64,000 bases of DNA, taken from positions 9,097,343 to 9,161,342 of the forward strand of contig CM042090.1 of NCBI GenBank assembly GCA_023512835.1, read 5' to 3'. Below, piece by piece: positions 46,952-60,384 of this stretch. The translations under genes and the position numbers were made by a program. The first letter of the stretch is position 1. Every line of letters starts with the position of its first letter. The notes beneath the pieces are model-generated. The model was given only the letters and a program-made list of their open reading frames with translations, did not search any database and was not told the origin of the DNA. Source of the DNA: Taxillus chinensis (Eukaryota; Streptophyta; Magnoliopsida; Santalales; Loranthaceae).

Positions 46952-49790
46952 ACTAGCTAGGTCAAGAAGAATTTACTAATTAATATGCGCCATCTCGGCA
47001 GTCGATAGATAGCTTTTGTGTATATAGGTTGTATCAAAAAGTGTGATTTGATTCATTTAATTTGTTAATAGATTTGATTTGAGGACAAGCTTGCCTCCGG
47101 GAAATGGTTTAGACAAGAATGGATATATCTGTGTATGCTTTTCTATCGTGTCCCTTACACAGTGAATATAGCATAATTGGTTACCGTGAGTTTCCTATAC
47201 CGCATAATAGTTAGTTATATATTTACACAACTGCATTAGGGGTGGCTAGACTTGGAAACTTCATGCTTGTGGCCGTTGATGCTCGTTTTTCAGCGGGTAG
47301 TTAATAGGCACTAATTATGGTATACGAAAACATTTGGGTAAAATTATCTAAACTCATTCATGTTTGACCTGCAGGTGCCCAGGAGCACTTGTCTAGCTAA
47401 TAAGTACCCACTAATTATATTGGTCGTCTCCGTCTTTTAAAGGTGTGTGTATATGAGAATCACCAAAGAAAACCATGCGCTCTCTGTCTCCTGCAAACAC
47501 AATTTCTTCCTCTCCCTGATCAAATCGACTGTTGAAACTTTTAAAAATAACAAAGCCTCACTTCCTTTATTTAAAAGCCTCTCTCCCCTTGCCAATCTTC
47601 AACACATTAATTCCATCTCTTTGTACTTTGAAATCAATCTCTACTAACTTTCCTCCACAGCTCTGCTAACTTCTTTCCTCTCAATCTACAGTACCCGTGC
47701 TGACAACGAGACCCTCACCGGTCACCATCTTGAAAAACCCAAATCTCAAATTGAACTCCTTTTGGCTTTCTAAAAATGTAAAGTATAGCACATTCCTATA
47801 GTCTGTTTCTTAAATTTAGGAAAAAAAAGTTAAAAAGTTATAAAATCAATCCTACAGCAGATGTCCTATATTTAACTTTCTTTATAGGATTTGTACAGTG
47901 TTTCCTTGGAAAGTAATATTCACTCCATATAATTATTAAATTATATTTAAAATTTTTCTCTCACCTCTCTCCTACATGTTTTTTATAATATTAACTTTTA
48001 TTTCTTATTAAATTATAAAAAATTATTATTAAATAAAATAAGTGATATAAAATATTATTTTAATAATATAGAGTTTGATTTAGGGAATCTATTGTGATGT
48101 ATATTTGTATAGGAAAGCAAAAAGTAATTTAAAACTGTAAATTTAAGGAAACCGATGAGGAAGCTGATGCTAGTGCTCTTAAATGGATCGACTAGAAGGA
48201 CTCCACCAAAGGGGGAGGAAACAGATATTTTGGACAGGGTGACTCCACTAGATTCACAAGTCCAGCGTGACAGCTCTGGCAAAAAAGAAAAAAAAGTTTG
48301 CTACTTCTTAATGATACGTTGAGTGGAGCGTGAATCTAGATCTAGATCTGATCATTCCTGTTCCTTTTCCCGCATCTGCATGATCGGTGATTGCAACTAG
48401 ATCCGATTAATCGCTCTCCTTTTTCCTAGGAGATTGCTGCAACACGAAATAGATCGTTGGTCAGTGGACGCATCTTAGAGAAAGATTTGGCATGTGAGGT
48501 GGATTTCAAAAGATAGTTGATTGTGCGTTCGTGTCATGTCGTGTAACAGGTGGATTTTCGTTTGTTGATAAACAAGACGCTTTCGAAGATTGTTGTTTGA
48601 TTATTGTTATATTTTGGGGCGTGGAATTCAAAAATACTAGTTTGTGTGTCTATGTCATATACAACAGTTGTTTGTATCCCACTATCCTGTATTGTTTATT
48701 TTCTCATTCGTTGACAAACAATTCACTCTGAAGTAATGTCGTTTCATTATTGTTATATTCTGGGAGTGTAATTTTCTTATGGAATGTGAATGCCTCTGCT
48801 TGATAAAGTTGGCACGCGATATATTTGATATCGAGCAAACCCCACATCATAACATATCAAACAAAAATAAAATGATAAATATTGAGCAAGTTAACTGTTT
48901 GATCCTTCGAATCAGGTTACTTGTACGATATATCTTCATTCATGTTAGTGGTTCTTAATTTGTAGGAGAAAATGAACGACGAATTTACATCGTATGGGAG
49001 TGTCAGGACCCGATATATATAGCATTCTACCGTGGTATGAATATGAAACTTACAAAAATATATATGTTCAACATTAAACTAGGTCAGGAAAAATATATTA
49101 TTAGATGTGTCATCTTGACAGTTTATAGATAGTTGATATGTGTATAACTTGCATCAAAAAGTGTGATTTGATTCATTTAATTTGTTGACGGGCGTATATA
49201 TATACCTTTTTCTATCATATCTTTCACATAGTGAATATGGCATAATTGGTTAATGGTTATCGTGAGTTTCTTATACCACATAATAATTATATTTAGACAT
49301 TAGTATAAAGGGTAATTAAACTTATCAGAAATTTGATGAAATATAATACATTTACATCGGTCTCATCAAATATTAGAAGTTTGTATATATGAGAATCACT
49401 AAATAAAATCATATGCGCAACCTCTCATGCAAACACTATTTTTTTCTTTCCCTCAATTTGATTGTTGATACCTTTAAAAACAAATAAGTCTCACTTCCTT
49501 TATTTAAACTCCTAGCTCTCTCTCCTTGCCAATCTTCAACACATTTCATCTCATTTGTATTTTGAAATTAATATCTCTTCTCTTGATTGATCGATACCTT
49601 CACTAATCCACATACTTTTGTCTTAGTTTACAATACCCATGTTGGCAATGAGATTGTCAAATGTCATCTTGGAAAACTCAAATCGTAAAATGAACTCCTT
49701 TTTGATTTCTAAAAATTTCAAGTTCAAATGGATTGACTACAAAAACTCCACCCAAAGAGGAGGTGTTTTCTTTAAGGCTCCAATCATAAA
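46950..49790. repeat. Diverged direct duplication of the kinase 3' flank
   Basis: Pairs of matching blocks occur in the same order: ATCAAAAAGTGTGATTTGAT at 47033 and 49152; ATATGAGAATCAC near 47450 and 49386; CTTTATTTAAA near 47566 and 49498; AATTGAACTCC.TTTTGG and AAATGAACTCCTTTTTGA near 47750 and 49687; ATGGATCGACTA and ATGGATTGACTA at 48183 and 49728. The second copy is shorter by about 0.5 kb between the last two blocks. The coding part of the kinase gene is not visible in the second copy. Confidence 0.8.
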
Positions 49791-50866
49791 TGCATCATTC
49801 AAGTTGAAATGTTGGATGCATGTATAGTAAATTATAGATTATGAAGAATAGTTGAAGTCATATATTAATCACAAAACATGAGGCCTATACAAGATCCTCA
49901 TTTCTCTGAGTTTTTAATTAGCACGGAAAAGAAAAACATGTATTCAAGAAGATGTGATAAAACTTCGGCTAAAAATTGCAAACCCAATCACCACATTGAT
50001 CAATTAAGTTTTTGAAAGAATTTGACATGTATTATTTTGACTACTTAAATTAATTATTTTTAAAATTTTCCAGGCACAAAAAATTTAACATATAAAAAAT
50101 GCACTCAATCTTATATAATAAGAAGTGTGATACATTCATTGGGGGCTTATTCAATTGGTAGAGACAAAATTGGATAGGCCTTATTGAGGTAAGGGATTCA
50201 GATCCCAAGTCAAGTAATTTCTCTAACAAGCGAGACTATACTATTACTATTGATTACCCAAATTAAGTTGCATATACAAACTTGTATAACAAGAAATGTG
50301 ACACATTCATATAAGGCTTATCCTGTTGATAAAAATGGAATTGGATCTTATTGAAGTACGAGATTCGATCCCAAGCTAAGTAATTTTTTCTAAATTTACA
50401 TGAATACAAATAATGGAGGCAGTATTATTCCTATTGATTCACCAAATTAAGTTGGATGCTAGGTTATGAAGAAAAAAGAAATGTGACACATTTTGTATAA
50501 GAGTAAGAATACTAAGGTCCATCTATCTTAATAATACAATTTACATTCAAGGTGAAATGATTAAAACATTTATTAAAAAAGTAATAATAATTATTAAAAT
50601 AATAATATTAAAATGCTAATACAATATTTAAAAATAAATGTTATTTAGACGTAAATAAATATTCTAAGAACAGAATAAAACATGTTTCTAGTTCCACGTT
50701 TTTAAAATGATTTAACATACATTAAAATAATTAATAATTTTTTGTATGGACTATCTATTGTTCATTTTTTAGTTTTGCCGATAAATGTAAAAGACGGCGC
50801 CAGCAAGTCATGCGCTATGCTGCAGGGCACGAATGAAAAACAGTAAAGCAGAATAAATCGGAGGTC
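46952..50866. other. Gene-free region after the kinase gene, with a duplicated flank
   Basis: It contains a diverged duplication (46950-48230 against 49060-49790), AT-rich filler at 47930-48130, 48490-49000 and 50490-50810, and a tandem repeat at 50110-50490. No protein-coding gene is supported. The last 100 bases before 50867 should contain the 5' UTR of the MraW-like gene. Confidence 0.6.
50110..50490. repeat. Tandem repeat of about 170 bp with tRNA-like B box
   Basis: Starts of units such as AGAA(G/A)TGTGA(T/C)ACATTCAT recur near 50123, 50293 and (partly) 50470. The first two units contain GATTCAGATCCC or GATTCGATCCC at about 50208 and 50361, close to the RNA polymerase III B box GGTTCGANNCC, and an upstream TTGGTAGAG-like A-box candidate. 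A tRNA-derived SINE duplicated in tandem is the simplest reading. Confidence 0.6.
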
Positions 50867-53800
50867 ATGGCAGCAGCGATAGTACCAAGATCAACAGCAG
50901 CAACCTCGTTCCTGCGATCCGTCAAATTGTCGTCTGCCTTGTCGTGGATTCCTATCCCAAGGCGCCTCGTAAGCGCCTCAGCATTCACATGCAGCTCTGC
51001 TTCTGCGAACCCTAACAAGGAGAAGGAGAAAAAGGAGAAGCAGAAACAGGGAAAGAAGCAGCTCAAAAGGAGAACCAATGCCGAGATTCGTAGCGCGGCA
51101 GCTGCGGTCGCTGCGGCGGAGAAAAGGAGGACTCGGTCGGCGAGAGAGTTGGCGTTGGAGTCGTCGGACAGAGAGCAGATTGAGCGCCGCAGCCATGTCC
51201 CGGTGATGCTCGGTGAAGTCTTGGATGTCTTTTCTTCTTCTTCTTCTTCTTCTTCTTTTTCTTCTTCTTTCTCTGGTCTCCGCTCCTTCGTAGATTGCAC
51301 TCTCGGTGCGGCTGGGCATTCTTCAGCTGTGAGCAATTCCTTCTCTACTTTTTTTCCCCTCTCCCTTAACTTGGGTCGTCAATTATAGCCATGCACTCTT
51401 TATATTCATAACATAACTAGAAACTTAGAGGGAGTGGTAAACATAACTTGTTAATGTTCTCACTGCATTCGCTCCATAAAGTCAATTATATGACATGATT
51501 ATGAACCCAGACTGGGAAGCAAACAAGAGAATATATTCCCATTTGGAAAATGACGTGAAATGCAAAAGAAAATTCTTGGTAACATGAATGTGAAAATCAC
51601 AACTGGCTGGCTGGAGTCCACAGAAGATATTTCCAACATTTCCATGCTCAATGAAGGAATGGATCCAGTTGGGCATGCCGTATTCCTGGACAGGACAATG
51701 GCCTTCGCTTGGTTTCATGGAGATAGCTGATACTCTTCCAGAATGTTTTTCAGCTTAATCAAGGAAAGTTCAAAGTGACATACGAAAGTTCCAGGAATAA
51801 GTGAAGGGAAAGTGCTTTCTTTTCGTTTCTTTTATTTTGTCCTATTCAAAAGTTGGTATTACTACATTACTTTGATTCATTCATTATTGACCTAATATCA
51901 ACTTTTTCAATGACTAATCATGTGGGGAGCCAAAAATCCAAAATAACTATATAAACTTAAACTGGTATTACTGATCATCCTGAGTGCCTTTGCAGCAACA
52001 AGGTCAATGATCAAGGTTTTTCCCATCTGGATCCACAAACATTTCCCTTTAAGCTGGTGGGTACGGGTAATTCAATTCATTTATTCCTTATAGAGAAAAG
52101 AATTACCTATAAAATCCTTTAGCTCATGAGAGTTTTATGTAAGTGTAACTGAAAAAGATAGAATATTCTAAGTCACATGTCTAGTTCATACTTGTTGTTT
52201 ATTTTTTTATTTTTATTTTAACTTTTTTTTTTGATAAATAATAAAATATGGCATTAAGAGAAAATAAAAGTACACAGAAAAAGATAGAGGATAGTCATAC
52301 CCAAGAAAAGAAAAGAGCCCATATAAATATTTCAATAAGACCACAAGAACCTAACTGGAAACAACATGAAACAACCCGCTTATGAGAATAACGCTAGAAC
52401 TCTTAGGAGACAGATCATCTGACAACCTTACCCTAACAGATGGTTCATTCTTGGTTGTATGCTTCGGGCGGGATGTGTTATTCTTTCCTTTGGGATGTTG
52501 TGGATGGTTGCTCTTTTTAATTGGGTTGTTGTTTTCGTTTTTGTATTCTCGCCTTTCGTGTACTTTTTGTGTGCGTTTTGATTCTCGTGAATAAATAAAT
52601 TCTCTTACTTATCAATTTTTTTTTTTATCAAGATTGTAGTTATGCTTAAAAAAGAACATTTTGTGGCAATGAGATGTTAATGTTTTATAAACTTGCATGC
52701 CTAACAGTGAAGGTTGAGAACCTTTCTTTTCTTCTCATCCTCCAATTCTCGTTATATGATTTTGAAAGGACTTATTTAATTTGTTCAAATTCTATAACGA
52801 GGAACTGGTGAGATGAAGTTATATAGGTATGCACTGATTTTAATGGAAGCTGTGTGTACAAGATAGTTAATAGCAAGAAAAAACCCATCACGGTCATTGT
52901 ACATGTGAGTAATAGTAATGCAGAGCATGATAATTTTTTCTGAAAGACATACTATTGTTGGAAGGCCAAGTCCAAGTTAGCAGCCCAGAATTAATTTGTC
53001 AGAATTTCTTTCCTTAAGCCCTGTCTTTCCTTAAGCCTTCTATTTACTAAGTTTTATTTTCCTGGGCCTACTATATAGAGGTAGTTGTCATTGTTTTCAG
53101 TTCTTCATTATGTTTTAGTAAGAGAAGCTTTAATGTTTCTCTTGGAGTCTGCTATTTTATTTTGGGATGTCTTGGGAGTGAATTCTGTTTAATTATGGTT
53201 GACTTTATTCAAGAGAACAACCTTTATTCTAAACATAATCAGTCATCAATTCAAGGGTTGCTGTCCAAGCGTGCTTGAATAATTTTATCAAACCTCTTCT
53301 ATAGAGATTTGTCTTATGAGATACATTACTTATAAAAAGTCTTATGAGATACATGAACTATGAGACTATGAGATATAGCAAGTGGCCTTGGTGAGGCTAT
53401 TGCAGATGAAGTAATTAATGAGACTCTAGTTGCTAACTATCCTTCCTCATTCCATTTCCCTCCCTTTTGTATTCCTCTTTTTCAAACTATTATCTTCCAG
53501 ATTTGAATGTTGGAGTGCTAACCATTTTCTATTTTGTCTCAAGTTGGTATCAAATCTATTTTTGGTTAAGATAATAACTCGCATCAATCAAATGATTTTG
53601 TTACCATGAAGCAAATTATGGCCTCTACAAGCCATAGTTGCTCTATTGCAACGTCAATTGTTTACTTACTACCCCCATCAGGAGAGAGGTGATTAACATC
53701 CACCACCAGCCTAATCTTATGTTGAGAGAATTGTTTTGCACCTGTAACACAACCTTGCCTTGCACTAGTCTTTGAAGAGCCCATGCTAGCATGTTTTGAT

Positions 53801-56800
53801 CAAATTAAAGGTCAACCTTTCTGATAAGAAGTAGAATAATAGGGTAATTTTATTAATAGATGAAATACGATATATAAATATAGTTAGTTTGCTATTCGAA
53901 AGGCAATCGTCTCTCTCATTACAATTAACCTACTAATTTGATTCTCGAAATAAACATAAGCCTCAATTAAATTCTTATGCCTGATTTAAATCAAAACCCC
54001 AAAATAAAAAGACAAACCTGCGTTATGCCCTATTTAAACTAATACCCGCAAATAAAAAGACAAATCCATCCTCTTGCCCCTTTCCAAAGACGTGATCACA
54101 CACATAAAGTCAAGATTGAACTCAAAGAATACAATAGCTCAATCCTAGGTATTTCCGAACTTGAATGTGGATGATGATAGATTTGGGTGGTTTGACCTAA
54201 CCAAATTAAGAAAAATTAAACTAGTCTAGACTAAACTAAACTGTTCCTTCTCAAGATTGGTGGAAATTGTGTGAATGTAGGATGCTTGCAAAGGGGACTC
54301 CTACCATACACACATGGGAAGAAATGATGAGAGATATGAAGGACAGCTACCTTCCTCTTTCATCAACTACATGATACGTTACAGGTATCCTATTAGTGGT
54401 TTAATATATGAAACAATTTGCCTCTTTGCTTTCTTGAACTGGAATGAATGTTGGTGATGCACAACTTATGTCTGAATTCAAGCTTAGCCCAAACTAGAGG
54501 TTTGATGAGTTATGGGAATCACTAGCCTTCATGACCTTAGCAATTGTTACCGAACAATCCTAGGAGGAGGGAGATTCACGACAAAATTTAACTAGACATT
54601 TGGGCCTTTTAAAATGATCAGGATAGGCTTAGTGAGAAAACAAAATATCCATTTAGTGGAATGCCATTATTTTTGCGTACCAAAAGTCTTAACTAACATA
54701 AGCATGATGTCAATAGAATTGTTGAAATTGCCAATAGGATCTTTTGACACCATATGTAAAGAGAATAGAACTTCTTATAACCACCCTCTCAACAAGACGC
54801 TTCCTCAATAACTTGGTTGTACGTCTAAAATAGTGCACAAAGACATGAAAGGTAGTAGGGCACAACTTGCTTACATTATGGTTGAAAATGAAGTTAAAAT
54901 TATGTCAAAATTAATGATGGTGTGCCTCTTGACATTAAAGATGAGCTTGCTCTTAGTAGTGGAGATCAAGGTGAGTCTAAGCCTTCTGACTTATATGTTG
55001 TTAGTGTCTTGGTGTCTATCAGGGCTTTGTTGAATGGCTTTTCAAATCTTGTTGAATGACATTCAAATTGATTTATTAAAGAAAGACTTCACACAAGAGA
55101 TCTAGAGTCCATGTCCATATGCTATCCTAGTACTCTGTACCCCAAAGAAGGATTTTATGTAGTTAATGTGTGTTGATAATTGAACTACAATAAAATTACC
55201 ATGAATTATAGATTCCCTATCTTGATAGTATGTTAAATATGCTTTCCTTTCTCTATTATCATTTCAAATATTGATTTGAAGAACAGATACCACCAAATTT
55301 GCATTTTTCACGACTATGAATGGAAAATGACTTTCAAAGTTAAAGAGAATGGAAGGTTATGGACTTTGGTCTTATCAAGACCCCTTGCATTTCATGAGAA
55401 TGGTGAATTAATATGTCCATTCATTAGTAAGTTCCTTGGTGAATTAATATGGTAGCCTGTATGCCCACTCCTCACCTAGTTTCTAGGCACATAATTCCCT
55501 AACCAAATTACCTAAACCTAAATTTTTTCGTTGCCACTGGAACACACAATCACGCGTGAGGTAAGACACAGTTACGCAGTTGTCTTGTTCATCCCACCTC
55601 CCATTGGCCACCACTCAGTCGTCTGTCTGGTCATCCCACCCTCTGTAGCTGTTTGTCCCACTCTCTGCTCACCACTGTCAGCCCACAGGCATGGCGCATA
55701 GTGCATGTAACCGTTCCTTTTGTCCCACCTCCCCCTCCTGCCGCACAAAGCACTTGTAGTTGTCTGTTTGTCCTAGCCCATAGGTAGCCACTTGTCTAGC
55801 CATCCGTCCCACTTTGCCGATTGTTTGTCCTGGTCCCACCCTTTGCTCCCCATTGTTTCATGGATTAATCATATTTTGTTTTTCTTTTAAAAAAAGACCC
55901 ATGTTGCAAGCCGGCTCGTCCCGCAAGCGAGCTAGGCTGAGCCAAAATTTTTTGACCCATTTAGAAGCCTGACCCGCTTTAACCCGCCCGTTTACCACTC
56001 CTAATGATAAAGCTCAATGTCAAACAATGCATATAGCTTTGTGATAATAAGGAACAAATACCACTAAATTTGATATTGTTATCGTCATCACCCGATTTTG
56101 CTGGGCTTATACGCTTGGACCCTAGGAGGGATTAATAGTTCTAGAGTCATCATCGCTACATGCTCAAATATATCTTGTGTTGATAAAAAATTTTAAGTTG
56201 TTTAGAGTCACCACTAACCAGATGAATTGTAGCTGGATCATATAAAGTATGATTTGCATCTAGAATTGGATTTGAGAGTTAGTTATACATGGAGAATGAT
56301 TAGCACTCTTACGACGCCTAAAATTAGTATTTATATTAAAACTAATGAGTTATAATGATGGATAATTTTTTTTTGAATAATATTGAATAGAGCCATCACT
56401 TATCTAAATTGGTTTCATACTTGGTTTAGTTAAAATTTATTTTTTTGAAAACATTTGGAGTATAGGATTTAGGTTCCTTTGTGACAAAAGTTTAAAAATG
56501 TCCTGACATTTTAGGGAAAAAAAATAGTTGCTACAATTATTTGTATTTTAGTCCAAGCAATTATGAATATTTATTATTCAACCTACGGTTCATTAGAACA
56601 TTTTAAAATGGAGAGAACTACTTTTTTGCATTTTAGGTTTTTCCTACCTTTTGTTTTTTTGTTTTATTTGTTTTTTTTTTTGGTTTTGGAGTTTTTTTTC
56701 TTAGTTTTTAAATGGTTTTTTCTATTTTTTTGGTTTTTAAGCTTTTGTACTTTTTTTTTGTTTTAAAAGCTATTAGTTTGTTTTTGTCTTTTTAAGTTCT

Positions 56801-59242
56801 AGGTGTATATCCAGCCTGATCAAAAGATCAGCTTCAACACATTTACATGAGGTAATAAATCCAATGAATGTGCTTTTTTTCTTTTTTTAATCACAAAAAA
56901 CTTGTTTCAAAACACCAAGATGGTGGTCAAATTACAAAGAATAAAAAAGGTGGTGGTTCCTCTCCTTTCATAGCACCTGGATGATCGCCATAGGGATAGC
57001 TCTCCAAAACCCCTTCAAGGGTACCCTTGTGAACCCACTCATGCCACTTATGTGAACCCATTCAATCCCTAGCAATGCATAGTCAGGCTTGGCCCAATAT
57101 TAACTAAACCTAATGTGAGACATAACTGAAACACTCTAAACATGCCCAGCTTATTACAACTAAATTTCACTTTTGTATTTGCATGCTGATATCTTATCTG
57201 AACAAAATAGTTATGGATAGTCTTTTTGAGCAATATGTCCCAAATAAAGTGATAATCGGCCTCTATGTGTTTCATCCTTAAACATGAGGTTAGAAGCTAT
57301 GTGCAGGCGTGCTTGATTATCACATCACAACTCCATGGGCTTGCTAAATAGAACACCCCATCTTTGTTACTAACAGCTTGATCCACACAAGCACACAATT
57401 ATTGGCCATGGCCTGATATTCAAATTCATCACTGGATGGAGACACTTGGATTCATATCGATGGCTTCAAGCCCATTGATCAGGATCTTTTCAAACAATGT
57501 ATGCCTCTCTTGTATTCATTGGGGACGACTGATTTCAGCCAGAATAGATTTAAAGCATGATAATTTCTTCTCAAGTATTAATATATGCAGCCCAAGTCCA
57601 AGCTGGAAGCGAAGAGTTAATTGAGTTGAAGTTTTCTTTGATAAGTTATTTATTAAGTTTTCTTTCCCTAGACTTGCTATTTAGTAGTTTTAAATTTTAC
57701 TTATAAAAAAAAGTAGTTGTTATAAATTTTAGCTTTTCTTTATGTTTAGTCAAAAACCTTAATGCTTCTCTTGGAGTATACTGTTTTATTTTGGGAATTT
57801 GTGTCATGGGAGTTAGAGTCTTCAATTATGTTTGATAATATTGAAGAGAACAACCTTCACTCTTAATGTAAATAGCCATACGGCTGTTGTTCAAGCATGC
57901 TTGAATAATTTTATTAAACCTTTCTATAGAGATTTTGCCTTCTGAGATGCAAGTGCTCTAACTAGTGGCTTTGGTGAGACCCCTGTAGCATTTAGTGACC
58001 CTAGTTGCTTACTATCCCTCCTCGTTAATCCTTCTTTTGTGAATCTTCCTATCCAACAATTATCTTCCAGATTTCAATCTTGGTGTGCTAACCGTTTCCT
58101 GGTTTGCACTTTGCATCATATAGTCTTGATTTTTTTTGACTAGTAGTAGTGTAGCATTTAGTCGAAATGAAAGCTTAGTATTTAGATGATAACACAATCC
58201 CTAAAAAACGAGCTATCAACTGGATGTAAAGTAACAATAATGTTTTGTTGTGCCTTTTATGGTAATTTTTCATAATTTTGTTCTTGTATGAAGATAATGT
58301 TTAGTCATAGATGAGCATAGAGGCTTAGGATCTTGGGGACGTTTTGATGGAATTGGTGAGTAATCATAATTCCGTGAGGGCTTCTTTTAAAATTATTATA
58401 GCATAAGTTTTATTCTAGCAATTTACCTCTAAAAGAAGAGTGATGCTAGTCACGATACATTACTTCTCATGTGAAAAGATTGTTGTATCAAAATTAAGTG
58501 TTGGGGGAAGACCTGAACATGATTGACATTCTGAACCCCAAAACTAAGTGTAGAAAGAGAAATTTCCAATGGAAAATCCGTTTATGGGAAGAGTAAAAAC
58601 GAAAATATATGTAGGCCACAATCAAGTTTATTTCTTTGTTCGCGCAAACAATTTTCTCATTTTCACTATATATTTCAGATAATTGAGGCACATCCAGAAT
58701 TGCAACTGTATATTGGATTGGATGTTGATCCTTTAGCACATGCAAAGGCTGAAGCTTGGATCAAATCTATCTTGGATGGTGAATCTAATGGCTCAAATTA
58801 TCAGCTGAAGGCATATACATTTTTGAAGAACTTCAGAAATATCAAAACTGTACTGTCTGACGTTGGGCATCAATGTTTAACTTCTGGAGTTGATGGGATC
58901 CTAATGGACCTTGGAATGTCATCAATGCAGGTTTCTTTATACACTTCTGTTGCTTCTTATTTAATGTTGCTTTACTTGTTCTCCCAAACATCATAACATA
59001 TTATTATAAGGCAAGGTCATCGTTTTTTAGCACTACACCATGCTATTATTTTAAAGAGATCATTCTTAATTTATTAGCTTTTCAAATCAGCATGTCAAAA
59101 TTTGATGGTTTTGTTTGTGCATCTGAGTTAAATCATTGGCCCCTCTTTCTTTTGTTTTTATATTTTTTTACAGGTGAATGATGTGACAAGAGGCTTTAGT
59201 TTGCTTTACCCCGGCCCTCTTGATATGCGGATGGATCCTCAG
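50867..59242 (+). CDS. CMAL: Chloroplast 16S rRNA (cytosine-N4) methyltransferase, MraW/RsmH-like, 5' part
   Basis: Three coding exons are visible: 50867-51328, 58679-58930 and 59174-59242, all in phase 0, giving 261 residues; the rest lies beyond 64000. Residues 1-50 are rich in A, S and R with few acids, consistent with a plastid transit peptide, then comes a lysine-rich stretch. RSHVPVMLGEVLD begins the catalytic domain; VDCTLGAAGHSSA is the SAM-binding motif (GxGGHS in bacteria); LYIGLDVDP is the second SAM motif. DGILMDLGMSSMQ and RGFSLLYPGPLDMRMDPQ are the family signature. The bacterial enzyme methylates N4 of C1402 in 16S rRNA, and the Arabidopsis homologue CMAL does this in chloroplasts. 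A serine run (TCT repeats, 51233-51270) in the N-terminal domain is an oddity. The next expected sequence (KAEDILN-type) is not seen before the window ends. Confidence 0.9.
52215..52330 (-). mobile_element. Possible retroposon 3' tail, minus orientation
   Basis: A T-rich tract at 52223-52231 is followed by GATAAATAATAAAATATGGC and A-rich sequence including AAAAGTACACAGAAAAAG. This resembles the reverse complement of the tail of the LINE piece at 61585-61925 (poly-T then AAAAAGACAAGTACACAAG). Only a short tail is visible and there is no coding part. Confidence 0.4.
52430..52630 (+). mobile_element. LINE 3' tail in intron 1
   Basis: The segment with TTGATTCTCGTGAATAAATAAATTCTC and a T-rich end matches the reverse complement of 59457-59505, where the same tail ends a clear LINE insertion. 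The upstream part TGGATGGTTGCTCTTTTTAATTGGGTTGTT also matches its counterpart near 59545-59575. It is strongly 5'-truncated. Confidence 0.75.
52928..58110 (+). mobile_element. Decayed Ty3/gypsy LTR retrotransposon (about 5.2 kb)
   Basis: Two related direct repeats, about 52928-53541 and 57558-58110, share GCATGATAATTT, CCAAGTCCAAG, TGCTTGAATAATTTTAT and ATTATCTTCCAGATTT in the same order and are read as LTRs. Directly after the first, AGTTGGTATCAAATC resembles a tRNA-Met primer-binding site. Internal broken frames near 55190-55440 show ITMNYRFPI, then DLKNRYHQI, then EWKMTF, the YRFPIP and DLKSGYHQI reverse-transcriptase core of gypsy elements. Stops and frameshifts abound. Repeat divergence implies an old insertion. 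Confidence 0.7.
56900..57460 (-). mobile_element. Ty1/copia RNase H relic, minus strand
   Basis: On the minus strand a frame contains KHIEADYHFIWDILL and CNKLGMF, the typical end of copia polyproteins (TKHIE.D.HF.R and SKLG). Upstream broken frames show FEYQAMANN-like residues corresponding to EYRAMA. It lies within the 3' half of the gypsy element in the opposite orientation, so it is a separate insertion or the region is a composite. Confidence 0.65.
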
Positions 59243-59452
59243 GTATGGGCTGTAAAGGATACTTTGAATTGAACTTGATGCTTTCATGTGATCTGCATGC
59301 ACTGCTGTTGTCAGCTAACTTTGAGGATGCTATTTACATGTTTTGTTATTGATTTCACAAATGTTTTATGGCCAGAATATGATCAATTTGTTTTTCTGAT
59401 TTCCTGACACTAATAAGTTGACATTGACGTTAAGTGTCTTATATTAATTATT

Positions 59453-60384
59453 ATTATTATTTTTTTTATAAATAAGAGAATTTATTTATTTACGAGAATC
59501 AAAACGCACAAAAGAAGTGCATAAGATGCGAGAATACAAAAAATGAAGACAACAACCCAATTAAAAAGATCAGCCATCCATAACATCCCAAATAGATGAA
59601 AAACATATCTCGCCCGAAGCATACAATCAATCACCCAAAGAATGAAAAAAAGCACGGACATATCTCGCACGTTTCACTCCTGCCAAATACTCCAAAGAAT
59701 GCAATGAGAGACGGCTCACCACACCGCTAAATGCCGCCCCACACCGCTCAGCCACCGATAAACAACGCGCGAAGAGACGAAGGCATCACCCACGAGATGC
59801 CAAAAAGACCCAGAACCATATCTCACAAACCCCTGGCATAAGGGTAATGAAGGAAAAGATGATCCACATGTTCTCGCGAAGATTTGCACATGTAACACCG
59901 ACTAATTAGAACAAAGCCCCGACACCGCAAATGATCCGCAATCAAAATCTTCCCCAAGACGGCAGTCCAAGCAAAGAAGGCCACCCGAGAGGGCACCCGC
60001 GCCTTCCAAACGCTCCGCCAAGGAAAATGCTCAATTTGGGAAGGCAAAAGCATGGAGTAAAAGCTCTGGACCAGAAACCCACACTCTCGAGGCAAGATTA
60101 GTCGAAGGAACCGAGTACAAGGTATCAAAGAAGGATGAAAAAACCTCCAACTCCTAATCCTGTGCAGCGCGGAAAAATAACACCTTCTACTGCATGTGAG
60201 TACCCCGACGACAATAAACATCTGCCACAAAAGCCTCAGGAGAGCGTGCAAGACGAAACAACTCGGGATTGTAGTCCCAGCCCCCAACTCGAACACCACA
60301 AACTGAGAGAAGGACTCTCACTCCTGACGGATGAATTTCCACAATCCCATTTCATGGGGACCGCGAGGCATCAAAGAGATCCAC
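59453..60384 (-). mobile_element. 5'-truncated LINE with 15-bp target duplication
   Basis: On the minus strand a frame reads WRSVWKARVPSRVAFFAWTA and then CYMCKSSREHVDHLF, the zf-RVT part of plant L1 reverse transcriptase, followed by the tail that ends in poly-T on the plus strand (59459-59467). The 15 bases CTTATATTAATTATT occur on both sides, at 59438-59452 and 60385-60399, as target-site duplications. The first half of the element is missing, as usual for L1-type insertions. It is the same family as 38700-39290. Confidence 0.92.

Larger units (their letters stand above)
51329..58678 (+). other. Intron 1 of the MraW-like gene (7.35 kb)
   Basis: The donor is GCT|GTGAGC and the acceptor TATTTCAG|ATAATTGAG. 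The protein family is continuous across this junction (CTLGAAGHSSA|IIEAHPELQ), so no exon is missing. The intron holds a LINE tail (52430-52630), a Ty3/gypsy element with probable LTR pair (52928-58110), a copia relic in its 3' half and AT-rich filler. Confidence 0.85.

Noticed and set aside
50148..50235. A true tRNA gene
   Set aside because: A B-box-like word is present but no cloverleaf with paired acceptor and anticodon arms can be drawn.
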